Assembly (NCBI GenBank): GCA_021401465.1 | Contig: JADDMT010000017.1 | Span: 248,001 to 312,000, forward strand | Origin: Teratosphaeria epicoccoides | Lineage: Eukaryota; Ascomycota; Dothideomycetes; Mycosphaerellales; Teratosphaeriaceae | Direction: 5' to 3' | DNA length: 64,000 nucleotides | Notes under the pieces: model-generated | Databases searched by the model: none | What the model saw: only the letters and a program-made list of their open reading frames with translations | What the model was told of the DNA's origin: nothing | Part shown: in pieces, positions 10,866-21,167 of the stretch | Position numbering within the stretch: the stretch's first letter is position 1 | How the letters are laid out: each line of letters begins with the position of its first letter | Made by a program: the position numbers and the translations under genes

Positions 10866-11754
10866 CGCCTTGGCTATGCAGAGTCACGTTGGTGATTGCC
10901 TGCGGATTACAGGTTGTCAAGTGCCGGCCTTGCTTATTAAGTCGTGGACGGCAGAAAGCGGCAAAGCGAGCTTTGGAAAGGCGTAGACGCGGCGGGGTGA
11001 ATTGGGGTGAATTGGGGTGAATTGGGTGAATTGGGTGAATTGGGTGGATTGGGTGGATTGGGTGGATTGGATGCCGTTTGTATGCCTGGACCAGCAGATT
11101 GGACCCGTGCGAGATCGGTCAATGCCGCCAGGTCGGTTACGCCGCCTCTAAATATTGTTGGCCTGGGAACGAGAGTGAAGTATGCGTGTGGGCCAGCTCA
11201 ATCGTGCAGAAGTGAATAGTGATGGCGCTACAGCACAGTAGCAAGAAACAGGAAGACGCCAGGCCAGAGTTGGTGGTATCCTGAGACCTGTCGCAAGGCT
11301 TGACGCTGCATTGAGCCGTCACTACGACTGGAAGTAAGCCGCGTCCCTGATGGTTTCCGATACAACAGCAGGCATTTCCCGCTTTCACCACCCATTCATG
11401 AGGTCGACCTGGCGGGCAAGAGCAACGGTGGCTACATGTAGGTGCAGTCACCCGCGCCGCCGGCCCCCTCCCCGCCGCCTGATCGTGTGAAAGTAACAGG
11501 AGTCAGGACTCAGGAGGGAGTCAGGGATTGAGACAGCCCCCACCTTCTTGCTTACATATGCTTACATGCTGAACTCGCCTTCACCTTCGACACATGATCG
11601 CACAGTCCTCAAGTGAAGATAGGGAGATAGAGCACAATGGCTGGTGACGCAGGTAGGGAACGAGTAGCACCTCTCATCCTTGTTTCCTCTCCACGCATAC
11701 TCTGGCACTGCCATCTGCGACTTGCACTCGACCCCCGACAGATGCGCAACGGCA
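10866..11754. other. Divergent intergenic region RBR ligase / LYC1-like gene
   Basis: About 0.9 kb between divergent starts. It holds a G-rich tandem array (10994-11070, listed separately). No coding sequence is supported. Confidence 0.5.
10994..11070 (+). repeat. G-rich 9-10 bp tandem array
   Basis: Units of ggggtgaatt (10 bp) pass into gggtgaatt and then gggtggatt (9 bp), about eight units in all. Runs of three or four G separated by 5-6 bases on the + strand could form a G-quadruplex. The array sits about 130 bases upstream of the RBR ligase start codon, so the G-rich strand is the template strand for that gene. Confidence 0.85.
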
Positions 11755-12948
11755 ATGGCTGCACTCGAGCTTCCGCATAAAGACTCGCCAGATATCCGCT
11801 TGGTGCCTGGGACAGCGGAGGAGATCGCTGCGCAGACCATTGCGAACAGTGGGGAGTGGCGCGGTGCCTTGAGCTTGGATGCTTACCTTCGGCGCGAAGA
11901 AGTACTACTTGCACAGGATCTGACGCGAGATGGCTTGACCGCATGGATGCTCGTCTATCAACATCCTCCAGGCGGCCAGAGACAAGTGCTCTGCGGCTGC
12001 GAGAGCATCAAAAAGAAGGCTATTGTGGCGAGAAATGGCACCGTTGAGGACGTGATCACACACGGGATTGCCAGTGTATTCTGCCCGCCTCAGCACCGAG
12101 GCAGAGGTTACGCGGGACGCATGATGCAAGAGCTTGGTCCACGGCTCCAGACATGGGGAGCGGAGGATGGCATGCGCATACCATTTAGCGTCCTGTTTTC
12201 AGACATTGGCAAAGAGTTCTACGCAGCGAGGGGCTGGCAGCCATTCCCTTCTTCGCATATCGCTCTGCCTGCGACTGCACCTGCGGATTCGACCAGGTTT
12301 CCCGCCGTACAGACACTCGGGGCCGACGGTCAATATCTTGCAGAGCTCTGCGCTATTGACACACAGCTGATTCGCAAAAGAATGGCTCAGACCAAAGGTA
12401 CTGGCAGAGTCGAGGTGGCTGTGATCCCAGACAAAGCCACCATGGATTGGCATCATGCTCGTCAGGACTTCGTAGCCACCGAGCTGCATGATGGGCAGCG
12501 ACCAGATTTTCTGGCGGAGGGCAATGGAGCGATGGTCGAGTACGAACCTGAGAAGCGAGCTTGGGTCATCTGGCAGCGAGTCTGGACGAATCCACAAGAA
12601 GAAGCAGCCAACACATTACATATCATGCGCTTGTGCGTCGGAGACGAGAGCTTCTCTGACTTTGCCGCTGCCACGGAGACAGAGGCCGCCGGGCTGATCA
12701 GCTCGCCGCTAACCGAAGGGATCGCAGGACTCTTATCGAAGGCTCAAGCTGTGGCACATGCTTCCAATATGGAACAGATAGACATGTGGAATCCGAGTTC
12801 TACTGTTCTGGCTGCAGCACGGCTGGTAGATGGGACTGCTGCTGTTGTACACCGGGAGAAGGAAAGCATCGCGAGTCTGATGTGGTATGACGAGGGCAAT
12901 GCGCAAGACGTGGTCTGGATATGCAATGAAAAGTACGGATGGTGCTAG
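11755..12948 (+). CDS. LYC1-like GNAT N-acetyltransferase
   Basis: The predicted 397-aa protein resembles the fungal LYC1 family, named for Yarrowia lysine N6-acetyltransferase. It starts MAALELPHKDSPDIRLV. An in-frame ATG lies 75 bases upstream at 11680, but the intervening residues look like leader, so I prefer 11755. The acetyl-CoA-binding motif A of GNAT folds is visible around residue 113 (SVFCPPQHRGRGYAGRMM, with Q/R-x-x-G-x-G/A). FYAARGW follows, the usual GNAT beta-5 region. The C-terminal half (WVIWQRVW..., LVDGTAAVVHREKESIASLMWY) matches the second domain typical of LYC1 proteins. No intron is needed. Whether the substrate is free lysine or another amine cannot be told from sequence. 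Confidence 0.8.
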   Translation: MAALELPHKDSPDIRLVPGTAEEIAAQTIANSGEWRGALSLDAYLRREEVLLAQDLTRDGLTAWMLVYQHPPGGQRQVLCGCESIKKKAIVARNGTVEDVITHGIASVFCPPQHRGRGYAGRMMQELGPRLQTWGAEDGMRIPFSVLFSDIGKEFYAARGWQPFPSSHIALPATAPADSTRFPAVQTLGADGQYLAELCAIDTQLIRKRMAQTKGTGRVEVAVIPDKATMDWHHARQDFVATELHDGQRPDFLAEGNGAMVEYEPEKRAWVIWQRVWTNPQEEAANTLHIMRLCVGDESFSDFAAATETEAAGLISSPLTEGIAGLLSKAQAVAHASNMEQIDMWNPSSTVLAAARLVDGTAAVVHREKESIASLMWYDEGNAQDVVWICNEKYGWC

Positions 12949-14013
12949 CACGGCTGGAGGAAGACGAGTCTCGACGCGACAGAGGAAGCACAAAGCATTG
13001 ACGAGTGTCTGCCCTCTCAACGCGATGGAACACGATAGATGTCCCAAGGTGTATGTAGTAAGTGTCTCTCTTTCCCCGCGGACACGAGCCATCAACAGCA
13101 GTGCGCGTCTTGCACATGGATGCATGTGATTGATGTGAATGAGGTGGGCAGAGACAATTGCGCGTCTCAGCCGTGTACCATTTGCATTTTCCAATCAGCC
13201 TGATGGTCTCAGAAAGTGCGGGCCCTCGAGGTGATGCAAGCCCCCTGCGAAAGCTTATCCATGGCGGGACGAGAGATAGTGATCACTTGCTTCCTCGCCC
13301 ACACGCACGCGCTTTGTCTTCACTCCTGCCAAGCTGTTTGGCTCCATGTACTTCGCAAACCTACATGTCCCCCTGCCATACGGGCTGCTGGGTCGATGCG
13401 CCACTCCAAGTACATGAGAGATCTGCTCATTGCTACGAGACGAAGCAGGTCCGAGTGCTGTGGCTGAGCAGGCAAGCATAGCGGAGCGGATCGCCCACAA
13501 CACAACCTTGGAAACTCAGTCCGATCTGACATCACGGCAAAGCACTGCGAGCCACTTCCCTTGTTCCCGTCGTCACACTCAACGACAGCGCGGGTGTAGG
13601 GTTCATGCCGAACGCAATTGCCTCACGACCACGCTCGGCTCTGCAAACACCTCCTGTGCACCTCACTCCTGCGACGAGGCGGCGGCGACTGTCTACTGGT
13701 CGGCCTTGCCGTCGGTTTGCCTGGCGATCAGCTCCCGCATCGCTCGCTCGATCGATACATTTACATCCTTCGATTGCTTGCTGTCCTGCTTCGTGGCCCG
13801 TCATTGCCTGAGGCGCCGGTGCGGGGCTCTATTCTACAGCCTTCCTTGTTCCCTTCTTTCCATCTATATCCTTCCATTGAGCACGTGCGAGCTATTGTGC
13901 TTCGTCGGCTGCCCGTGCCTCCGATCCAGGTCATTCTTCCAAACGCGCGTACCGACTGGGCCGCACGGCACCCCTCCCGGACACCGCCCTCCGTGGGCAC
14001 CGACACCGCCAAA
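12949..14013. other. Promoter and 5' leader of protein kinase C gene
   Basis: About 1 kb without a supported gene. The last 400 bases remain open in frame with the PKC start, but translate to Arg/Leu/Pro-rich, non-conserved residues and contain pyrimidine-rich tracts (13850-13880). I treat this as leader, not coding. Confidence 0.5.
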
Positions 14014-17000
14014 ATGAACGACGATGCAGCGACGCAAGACATACAACGCAAGATTGCCAGAGAGCAGGCGATCATCAATGCTGCCAATCAGATGCGACAG
14101 GCCACTAACAATGCCCAAGTCAACTCACGAGTCGACAGCCAGATCCGCGATGCGCGCAGGAACATACAGTACTTCGAGCAGACCCTCAACGACCTCCGGG
14201 CACGGAAGATGGGCGGCGATATGGGCAATCTCTCGCTTTCGGGCAATGGCGGACCCACCCTGCCACATCACGGTAACGGTTATTCAGGAGGAGGCATGAA
14301 CCATCAGCAAGGACACGGTGGAGGAGGCGGAGACTATGGCAACCCAGGTCCCGGAGGGTATAGCATGGGTGGTGGAGCAGGACTCATGCCGCCTCGAGCG
14401 CCGTACGCGCCCCCAGGCCCATCTGATCGATCACCGCGAGCCCGCCCGAATTACAGCAAGCTCGATTTGATCAAGTACGATACCGCACATCTGGGCCCGC
14501 GAATCCAGCTGATGCTTTCTCAGCTCGAGTTCAAGCTTAGTGTGGAGAAGCAATACAAAGATGGAATAGAGAAGATGATAAAGCTCTATCAGATAGAGGG
14601 TGATCGCAAGAGCAGGAACGATGCAGAAGGCAGGAGAGTTGAGTCGAACCAAAAAATCCAGCTCCTCACGCGAGCGTTGCGAAGATATGAGGACTTACAC
14701 GTTGACGTTGAGTCTGCCGCCGACGCTGCGGATGATGATAGTATGGACACGCCTAGTCAGCGCAAGCCGCTCACTGGTCACTTGTCTGTCAGGATACAAG
14801 CTGTTGCAGATGTGGAGCATGCTGCGACTGGCAGATTCGCGAGAGGGCCCGAGACCTTTGTAATCATGAAAGTGGAGGATGCTTTCAAGGCCAGAACGAA
14901 GGCGACCCGGACCGATAGATGGACTGACGAGGCTCACGAGTTCGACGTAGACAAAGCGAACGAGATCGAGTTCACAGTGTATGACAAGTCGGGCGAACAT
15001 CCTGTACCGGTCGGCCTGCTGTGGATACGACTCTCGGACCTGGTGGATGAGATTCGGCGAAAGAGGGTGGAGGCCGAGTTTAACCAGGCCGGCTGGATGA
15101 CCGCAGACAAGATGGGTGACCAGCAAACCCGGGCCGATCTGCAATTCCAACCTCCGCCAAACTCTCACGGGTCGCAAAGTGGCGGCGGAGCAACGGCGGC
15201 AGCGAGTGGAGGACCACAAGGCTCTGGCTTGGCGCCGCAGACTGGACCAATCTACGTTGACGCATGGTTCTCGCTTGAGCCGGTTGGTCGCATCCAGCTC
15301 ACGATGACGTTCATCAAGCAGACCAAGGAGAGGAGAGGCTTCGATGTCGGACTGGGCCGTAAGGGTGCCGTCCGGCAGAAGAAGGAGGATGTCATCGAGC
15401 AATACGGCCACAAATTCGCTGTTCAAACGTTCTACAACATCATGCGATGTGCGCTGTGCGGTGACTTTCTGAAGTATACTGCTGGAATGCAATGCGCGGA
15501 CTGCAAGTACACGTGCCACAAAGGCTGTTACAACAAGGTCGTGACGAAGTGTATCAGCAAGTCCAATGCCGAGACAGATCCAGATGAAGAGAAGATCAAT
15601 CATCGAATTCCGCACAGGTTCGAGGCCTTCTCCAACATGGGCGCCAACTGGTGCTGCCACTGTGGTTATATGCTGCCTCTGGGCCGGAAACAGTCGAGAA
15701 AATGCACAGAGTGCAAGCTGACGTGCCACGCTAATTGCGTACACTTCGTACCAGACTTTTGCGGGATTAGTATGGAGAGTGCCAATCAGATCCTGGCTGA
15801 ATTGAAGAAGACAAAGGGCGCGAGAGGTCGTATGCTGGAGAACTCGGGCAAGTTGAGACCGCCTTCGGGACCAGGGAGCGGTAGGCCTGCACCTCAGATA
15901 ACGCAGAGCTTTCAGACTGCTACAGGCCATCAGGATCAAGTTGCGCAGCGCGAAGATAGCAAAGCACAGCAAGACCGATTTTCGTATGGCAAGGAGAGAA
16001 TGTCCGACCATTATGGCCAAGCGCCGCCAAGATCATCCTCATTTGCACCGCCGAGCGACGATAGTCTTGGTGCTGCTAAAGCTTCCATGGGCAGCGTGCC
16101 TTCTTCGCCAGACGGTGCTCATCGCCCACCGACGCAAAGGACGCATTCAACCCAGTCCGCTGCTGCCGCTGCGGCGGCCGCAAGCGCAGCTCTTACCGGC
16201 AAAAGGACATCAGCAGCCCAAGATCAAGGCAGATCGGATCCTCGAGCCTCGGGCGAGCCTGCGTATCGAATCTCTGATGGGTACGGCGGAGGCAAGTCAT
16301 ATGGTGCTAGGCCTGTTTCGCAGGCGTCGCAGCCTCAGCAGTCGACGTATGACCCCGCTGCTTATGCAGCAGTCAGCGGGTACCCACAAGCACCTCCATA
16401 TCAACAGACGATGACGCCACCGCCTCCTCCGGCGAAGAGCCCATATCAACCGCAAGCGCCAGCAACGCCGCAAGTGCAAGTCCCACAATCACAACCGACG
16501 CCACCGCCGCCGTCAGCGCCGACCCCTGCTGGGGTCCCGCAAGGAGGCGAGGAGCGCAAGCCGGCGCCGCCAGCTAACACTGCAGGCACTGGTCGCCGGA
16601 TCGGTCTCGACCACTTCAACTTCTTGGCGGTGCTTGGCAAAGGTAATTTTGGCAAAGTTATGTTGGCGGAGACGAAGGCCACCAAGCAGCTGTATGCCAT
16701 CAAGGTGCTGAAGAAGGAGTTCATCATCGAGAATGATGAGGTTGAGTCCACTCGCTCCGAGAAGCGAGTGTTCCTCATCGCCAACAAGGAGCGGCATCCT
16801 TTCCTCATCAATCTTCACGCCTGCTTTCAAACCGAGACGAGGGTTTACTTTGTCATGGAGTACGTCGCTGGCGGTGACCTGATGCTGCACATCCAGCGTG
16901 GACAATTTGGTACCAAGCGGGCACAGTTCTATGCTGCGGAAGTCTGTCTGGCGCTCAAGTACTTCCACGAGAACGGCGTCATCTACCGCGATCTGAAACT

Positions 17001-17655
17001 TGACAACATTATGCTGACGTTGGATGGTCATATCAAGATTGCGGACTACGGTTTATGTAAAGAAGACATGTGGTACGGCTCCACAACTAGCACTTTCTGT
17101 GGTACGCCTGAGTTCATGGCTCCGGAGATTTTGTTGGACAAGAAGTACGGCCGCGCCGTGGATTGGTGGGCGTTCGGTGTACTGATATACCAGATGCTGC
17201 TTCAGCAATCTCCTTTCAGGGGCGAAGATGAGGATGAGATTTATGATGCTATCCTTGCTGACGAACCATTGTATCCGATCCACATGCCCAGGGATAGTGT
17301 GAGCATCCTGCAGAAGCTCTTGACACGTGAGCCGGAACTGCGACTGGGATCTGGGCCGACTGATGCTCAGGAGATCATGTCGCACGCGTTCTTCAGGAAC
17401 GTCAATTGGGACGACATCTACAATAAACGCGTCCCTGTCCCGTTCGTGCCGACAGTGAATGGACGTGCAGACACCAGCAATTTCGACTCTGAATTCACAA
17501 GTGTCACACCTGTGCTCACGCCCGTGCAGAGTGGTAAGTTCCGCTACGAAAGTCAGGAGACACGTATCATACTGACAACTGCCTCGTCATTAGTTCTCAC
17601 ACAAGCAATGCAAGAGGAGTTCAGAGGCTTCTCATACTCAGCCGACTTCGTATAG
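14014..17655 (+). CDS. PKC1: Protein kinase C (PKC1-type, cell wall integrity)
   Basis: Fungal PKC receives Rho GTPase signals at the membrane and drives the cell wall integrity MAP kinase cascade. The model is 1193 aa with one intron (17534-17593, 60 bp, in frame). Domains in order: HR1 coiled coils (about 5-67 and 147-230), C2-like (about 250-440), two C1 zinc fingers (about 466-518 and 534-586, H-x12-C-x2-C type), a long Pro/Gln/Ser linker with a poly-Ala run, kinase (about 869-1130) and AGC tail. Visible catalytic residues are GKGNFGKV, K897, D993 in YRDLKLDN, and activation-loop T1027 in TSTFCGTPEF. The magnesium loop reads DYG (1011-1013), a known feature of fungal PKCs. The tail has the turn motif VLTPVQS and the hydrophobic motif FRGFSYSADF. 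The start at 14014 has a good context (gccaaaATG) and begins the HR1 helix. Confidence 0.96.
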   Translation: MNDDAATQDIQRKIAREQAIINAANQMRQATNNAQVNSRVDSQIRDARRNIQYFEQTLNDLRARKMGGDMGNLSLSGNGGPTLPHHGNGYSGGGMNHQQGHGGGGGDYGNPGPGGYSMGGGAGLMPPRAPYAPPGPSDRSPRARPNYSKLDLIKYDTAHLGPRIQLMLSQLEFKLSVEKQYKDGIEKMIKLYQIEGDRKSRNDAEGRRVESNQKIQLLTRALRRYEDLHVDVESAADAADDDSMDTPSQRKPLTGHLSVRIQAVADVEHAATGRFARGPETFVIMKVEDAFKARTKATRTDRWTDEAHEFDVDKANEIEFTVYDKSGEHPVPVGLLWIRLSDLVDEIRRKRVEAEFNQAGWMTADKMGDQQTRADLQFQPPPNSHGSQSGGGATAAASGGPQGSGLAPQTGPIYVDAWFSLEPVGRIQLTMTFIKQTKERRGFDVGLGRKGAVRQKKEDVIEQYGHKFAVQTFYNIMRCALCGDFLKYTAGMQCADCKYTCHKGCYNKVVTKCISKSNAETDPDEEKINHRIPHRFEAFSNMGANWCCHCGYMLPLGRKQSRKCTECKLTCHANCVHFVPDFCGISMESANQILAELKKTKGARGRMLENSGKLRPPSGPGSGRPAPQITQSFQTATGHQDQVAQREDSKAQQDRFSYGKERMSDHYGQAPPRSSSFAPPSDDSLGAAKASMGSVPSSPDGAHRPPTQRTHSTQSAAAAAAAASAALTGKRTSAAQDQGRSDPRASGEPAYRISDGYGGGKSYGARPVSQASQPQQSTYDPAAYAAVSGYPQAPPYQQTMTPPPPPAKSPYQPQAPATPQVQVPQSQPTPPPPSAPTPAGVPQGGEERKPAPPANTAGTGRRIGLDHFNFLAVLGKGNFGKVMLAETKATKQLYAIKVLKKEFIIENDEVESTRSEKRVFLIANKERHPFLINLHACFQTETRVYFVMEYVAGGDLMLHIQRGQFGTKRAQFYAAEVCLALKYFHENGVIYRDLKLDNIMLTLDGHIKIADYGLCKEDMWYGSTTSTFCGTPEFMAPEILLDKKYGRAVDWWAFGVLIYQMLLQQSPFRGEDEDEIYDAILADEPLYPIHMPRDSVSILQKLLTREPELRLGSGPTDAQEIMSHAFFRNVNWDDIYNKRVPVPFVPTVNGRADTSNFDSEFTSVTPVLTPVQSGKFRYESQETRIILTTASSLVLTQAMQEEFRGFSYSADFV

Positions 17656-18586
17656 ATTGCGGACGAGGCTACCGAGACAATCCGGCATCTGAACCAATGC
17701 CAGTCGCCTGCCGATTAGAAGCGCCGCAGGATGAACGAGGTCACCGGCCGGACACTGGATCTTTCTCAGATCGCAATGATGTGTGCGGAAAGCGATGCCT
17801 TCCCAATGTTGACCGACGCGCTTCGACGCCGAGAGTTGGGATAAAGCATCTGCTTGCTGGTCGGCTTCGTGATCATGCTTGTGGCAGTCGTCGGGACGCC
17901 GGTACACCGCTGTGCCAGGAGTCTGTCAGACCATCATTGTTGGAGAAGGAAGCGAAGATTGGTTGCATAGCAGCATTGTCGCTTGCCGAGCGAAGTCGCT
18001 GTCGACTATAATAATGGATTGATACCCAGTTTTGTGGCGGGAGCGTGATGAACAGTACCAGATCGTTTCTTGAAAAGCAAAGCAAAGCATAGAGCATGAT
18101 GCGTTGGTTTGGAGTGGAAAGCGAGACAGCTGTGAACACCATGACTGACGAATCTGCGTGTGATCGTTATGGGCGGACGAGGTGGTTTTGTTGAGATAGA
18201 GCTGTCAATCTCCTTCGACTGGATCCCAGTCCTCATGCGATCTTCCGTGTGATTATTGCATGGTTCACCTACTGTGTGCCACGTGCCTTCCTTCCTTATT
18301 CGGCAGGGTGTCCCGGCCCTGGTGGTTATTGGCGCCAGATATAATAAAGCTTGAGCTAGGTCCTACGTCAGTGCGTTTCAGATGGGACAACTCACAAGTT
18401 ATCGAGGCGACAGTAACCTGCTTTGATGCACCGCCGTGCCAACTGCCCAAAAGACTCGCTTTTCAGCAGATCCACGCGCGTGTCACCGCCTCGCTTTATC
18501 GACCGAAAGCGCAGCACCACCACATCCGCGAACCCCACCACCCCACCTTGAGTAGACTCACTAGCCATCACACAACACAGGACAAT
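17656..18586. other. Intergenic region PKC1 / SVF1
   Basis: About 0.9 kb holding the PKC1 3' UTR and the SVF1 promoter. The frame upstream of SVF1 is open back to 18260, but it does not read as Svf1-like sequence and is taken as leader. Nothing else is supported. Confidence 0.5.
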
Positions 18587-19772
18587 ATGTTCAACTGGGC
18601 AAAGAATGCTGTGGGCATCACCGACGCTGATCACGGCCCCGACGCTGTTCAGAGCGTCGCCGAGCAAACACAGGAGACCACGCACACCGAGCTCACCAAA
18701 GCCGACCTCGTATGGGAGACGATCGACGGCACCAATGTCGAGACCAAGACCTTCTACATGATCAGCGACGAGGGCACCATCGGCCTCGTTCAGGTCATCT
18801 ACAGCAATGTCATGGGTGTGCGCACGACTGCACAGTTCAACAGCAAAATCTTCGCGAAGGACGGCACAACCAACCATCTGTGGAGCACTGATAACCTGTC
18901 GCACTTTGACTTCAGCAAGGACAAACAGAGCATTACTTCGAAGCAGGGCGTGGAGATGAGTCTGAGCGAGGACGGGAAGACGTATACTATCAAGAGCACC
19001 GTGAACAAGAACAGCGTGGTGGATCTGAAGTTCACAGAGGCTGCGCCAGGGTTGATGGTCGGAAGGAATGGCACGACCACGTTTGGCACGGATCGGGCGA
19101 AGCCCTGGGGACGCATGCGACATGCATTTTGGCCCAGGTGTAGGGTGGAGGGACATATCATGACAAGGAACGGACCAGTGAGCTTCAACGGACGAGGGAT
19201 TTTCATTCACGCGCTGCAAGGCATGAAACCGCACTTTGCGGCTGCCAGGTGGAACTTTTGTAATTTCCAATCGCCATCGTACTCGGCAGTGCTGATGGAA
19301 TATACGACCCCCAAGTCGTACGCTGATACGGTGGTGGCGGTCGGCGGGATTGTCACGGACAAGGGTGTACTGGTGGCTGGTGCGACGCCTGCTGTTAAGG
19401 CGCAGCACACGCAGATCGAGGCTGATAGGGACAATGGTTGGCCTGAACCATCCGGGGCGGCTTTCACTTGGACGGGAAAGACGGATGATGGGAAGGAAGT
19501 ATCGGCGAAGGTTGAGGGCGCTATTCGGCCACGAGTGGATCGCGTGGATGTCATGGGCGAGCTGCCAAAGTTTGTGAAGCAGATTGCTACAAGCGCGAGC
19601 GGGACGAAGCCGTATATCTATCAGGTAAGTCGTGGGTCCTGATACGGGGCGAGATGACAAAGGCTGACAAGTGCTATAGTATACGCCGAAGATGAAGCTG
19701 AAGATCAAAGTGGATGGCCAGGAGGTAGAGGAGGAGGGTCAGTTGTTGATGGAGGCGACATTCATCTCTTGA
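18587..19772 (+). CDS. SVF1: Survival factor Svf1-like protein
   Basis: Svf1 is a lipocalin-fold protein needed in yeast for survival under oxidative and cold stress, and it has been linked to ceramide transport between membranes. The model is 376 aa: 18587-19624 and 19680-19772 with a 55-bp GT-AG intron (CTGAC branch site). The start MFNWAKNAVGITDA matches the conserved N-terminus of the family, an amphipathic helix used for membrane contact. Family blocks include NVETKTFYMISDEGTIGLVQ, YSNVMGVRTTAQFNSKIF, RHAFWPRC and GRGIFIHALQGMKPH. The second exon adds the closing beta strand, ending EGQLLMEATFIS. Confidence 0.93.
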
Positions 19773-20213
19773 GGCATAGCAAGTCGATACAATTGATGCC
19801 ATGATACCTATTGACAGCCAGGATACAGCATGATTGAGGGCATATGAGGCCGGTCTCTCAGGGGCACTCCGCGCTCGCGCATGACTAGGGTTAGGGTTGG
19901 AGTAGCGAGCACCTACATAGGATACCACACATAATGCGTAATGACGCCAATCTCGACCGCTCCTGCCTTTTTTGCAAGCTGCTGCCTGTGAGTTTTATAA
20001 ATGCGGATGCTCTTCGAGAATACTCTCGCCAATGTCGTGGCGTCAAAGTGGCTTGTCTTGTTGACTTCAAAGCCGCCGATTTGGGCCTCCAAACCACGCC
20101 GCCTTCACAACAGGGTCACGAGTACCGCACGACCGAGTGCTTTGGCGCCGCTTCATTGATATCGCAACACATCAACACTACAAAGGGTCAAGACTCATCG
20201 AAAGACAATCGCA
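19773..20213. other. Intergenic region SVF1 / histone H4 variant
   Basis: Holds the SVF1 3' end and the promoter of the H4 variant gene. It includes two adjacent TTAGGG-type units at 19886-19898, listed separately. Confidence 0.5.
19886..19898 (+). promoter_or_regulatory. Two telomere-like TTAGGG units upstream of the H4 variant gene
   Basis: The sequence tagggttagggtt lies about 315 bases upstream of the H4 variant start. TTAGGG is the core site of Tbf1-like Myb factors, which in fungi act at some promoters. A functional role here is only inferred from position. Confidence 0.3.
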
Positions 20214-20798
20214 ATGGCGCCACGCATCTCAGGCGTCATTCGTTCTGATGTCTCAGGTTCAGTCCCGTACCGCTCCACCGGCGGCAAGACTGCCATCGGC
20301 GGTGGCAAGGGCAGTAAAGGCCTTGGGTTAGGTCGTGGCATGGGCGGGAAGGGGCACGCGAAGCGCCACCGGTCAGTGCCTCGTCGCGCATGCGCATGTC
20401 GGGGCTGCAGCTGACGCCACAACAGCAGAATCCTTAAAGACAACATCATGGGCGTGACGAAAGGCGACATCCGTCGCATGGCGCGTCGTGGGGGTGTCAA
20501 GCGTATCTCGGGGATGATATACGACGAGACGCGGACTGTGATGCGGCAGTTTCTCGAGAGGATTCTGAGGGATACTTGCGCGGTCGTTGGTAGGTCGCGC
20601 CTCCGCTTGCTTGTTGGGGAATCGTCGAGGTCGCTGACATGGATCTGCAGAGGTCTGTGGCAGGAAGACTGTGACCACGTCAGACGTTGTCTATGCGCTT
20701 CAGCGGCAAGGTCGCACGCTCTATGTATGGTACTCGACACTTGACTGTCGCAGCACAAAGCTAATTCATGGCAGGGCTTTGGTGAGCCGGCGAGGTAG
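20214..20798 (+). CDS. Divergent histone H4 variant (hH4v-like)
   Basis: The 139-aa H4-fold protein is in four exons: 20214-20371, 20426-20589, 20651-20724, 20775-20798. All junctions are GT-AG, with introns of 54, 61 and 50 bp. The core is clearly H4: GKGHAKRHRRILKDNI, RRMARRGGVKRISGMIY, RKTVTTSDVVYALQRQGRTLYGFG. It differs strongly from canonical H4, which is nearly invariant. The N-terminal tail is about 35 residues longer (MAPRISGVIRSDVSGSVPYR...) and the C-terminus ends GEPAR. The equivalent of K20 is Arg, K59 is Arg, K77 is Gly and K91 is Gln. Neurospora has a divergent H4 called hH4v, and this probably belongs with it. An early intron after HR has two possible acceptors (CAGCAG); the first keeps the canonical spacing RHRxIL. 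Its chromatin role is unknown. Confidence 0.88.
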
Positions 20799-21167
20799 CC
20801 TGTTGCAGGACGACACGATTCCATGACGGCTGATCGAATAGAGATCCTGGTGACACAGCACAACAGAATTGCGACAAATATATGCGAGACGAGATAACAT
20901 TCCACGGGCATTGAAGCGTTCATTCGAGAAAATACGGATGCAGCAAATCAAATCACCGAGTCGAACTGAGTGCTTGAAGCAGCAAGTTCGCCGGACGTAT
21001 GGAGTCGGCGCCGCGTAATGGGGATCGGAAGCTCTCATGGACAGCCTTTTGCATGGTCCGCCACAGCTCTGGCCTCGTTCGCCATTGACACCGACGTGAC
21101 CAGGCTCCCTGTTCCCCGCACACCTTCCTCACTCGGTCTCTCGCCCTACCGACCATGAGGTGATACC
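20799..21167. other. Convergent intergenic region H4 variant / MFS
   Basis: About 370 bases between two 3' ends. I see nothing beyond presumed terminators. Confidence 0.5.

Noticed and set aside
10994..11070. G-rich array considered as a telomere or CRISPR-like array
   Set aside because: The unit is not TTAGGG, there are no spacers, and the copies change gradually as in slippage.
14695..16020. 441-codon open frame on the minus strand inside PKC1
   Set aside because: Entirely antisense to clearly conserved C2 and C1 domains; its protein is low-complexity and matches no family.
18260..18586. Upstream in-frame extension of SVF1
   Set aside because: The family N-terminus MFNWAK begins at 18587 and the upstream residues are not Svf1-like.
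18392..19708. 438-codon open frame antisense to SVF1
   Set aside because: A shadow of the SVF1 codon usage; the sense strand carries the family blocks and a proper intron.
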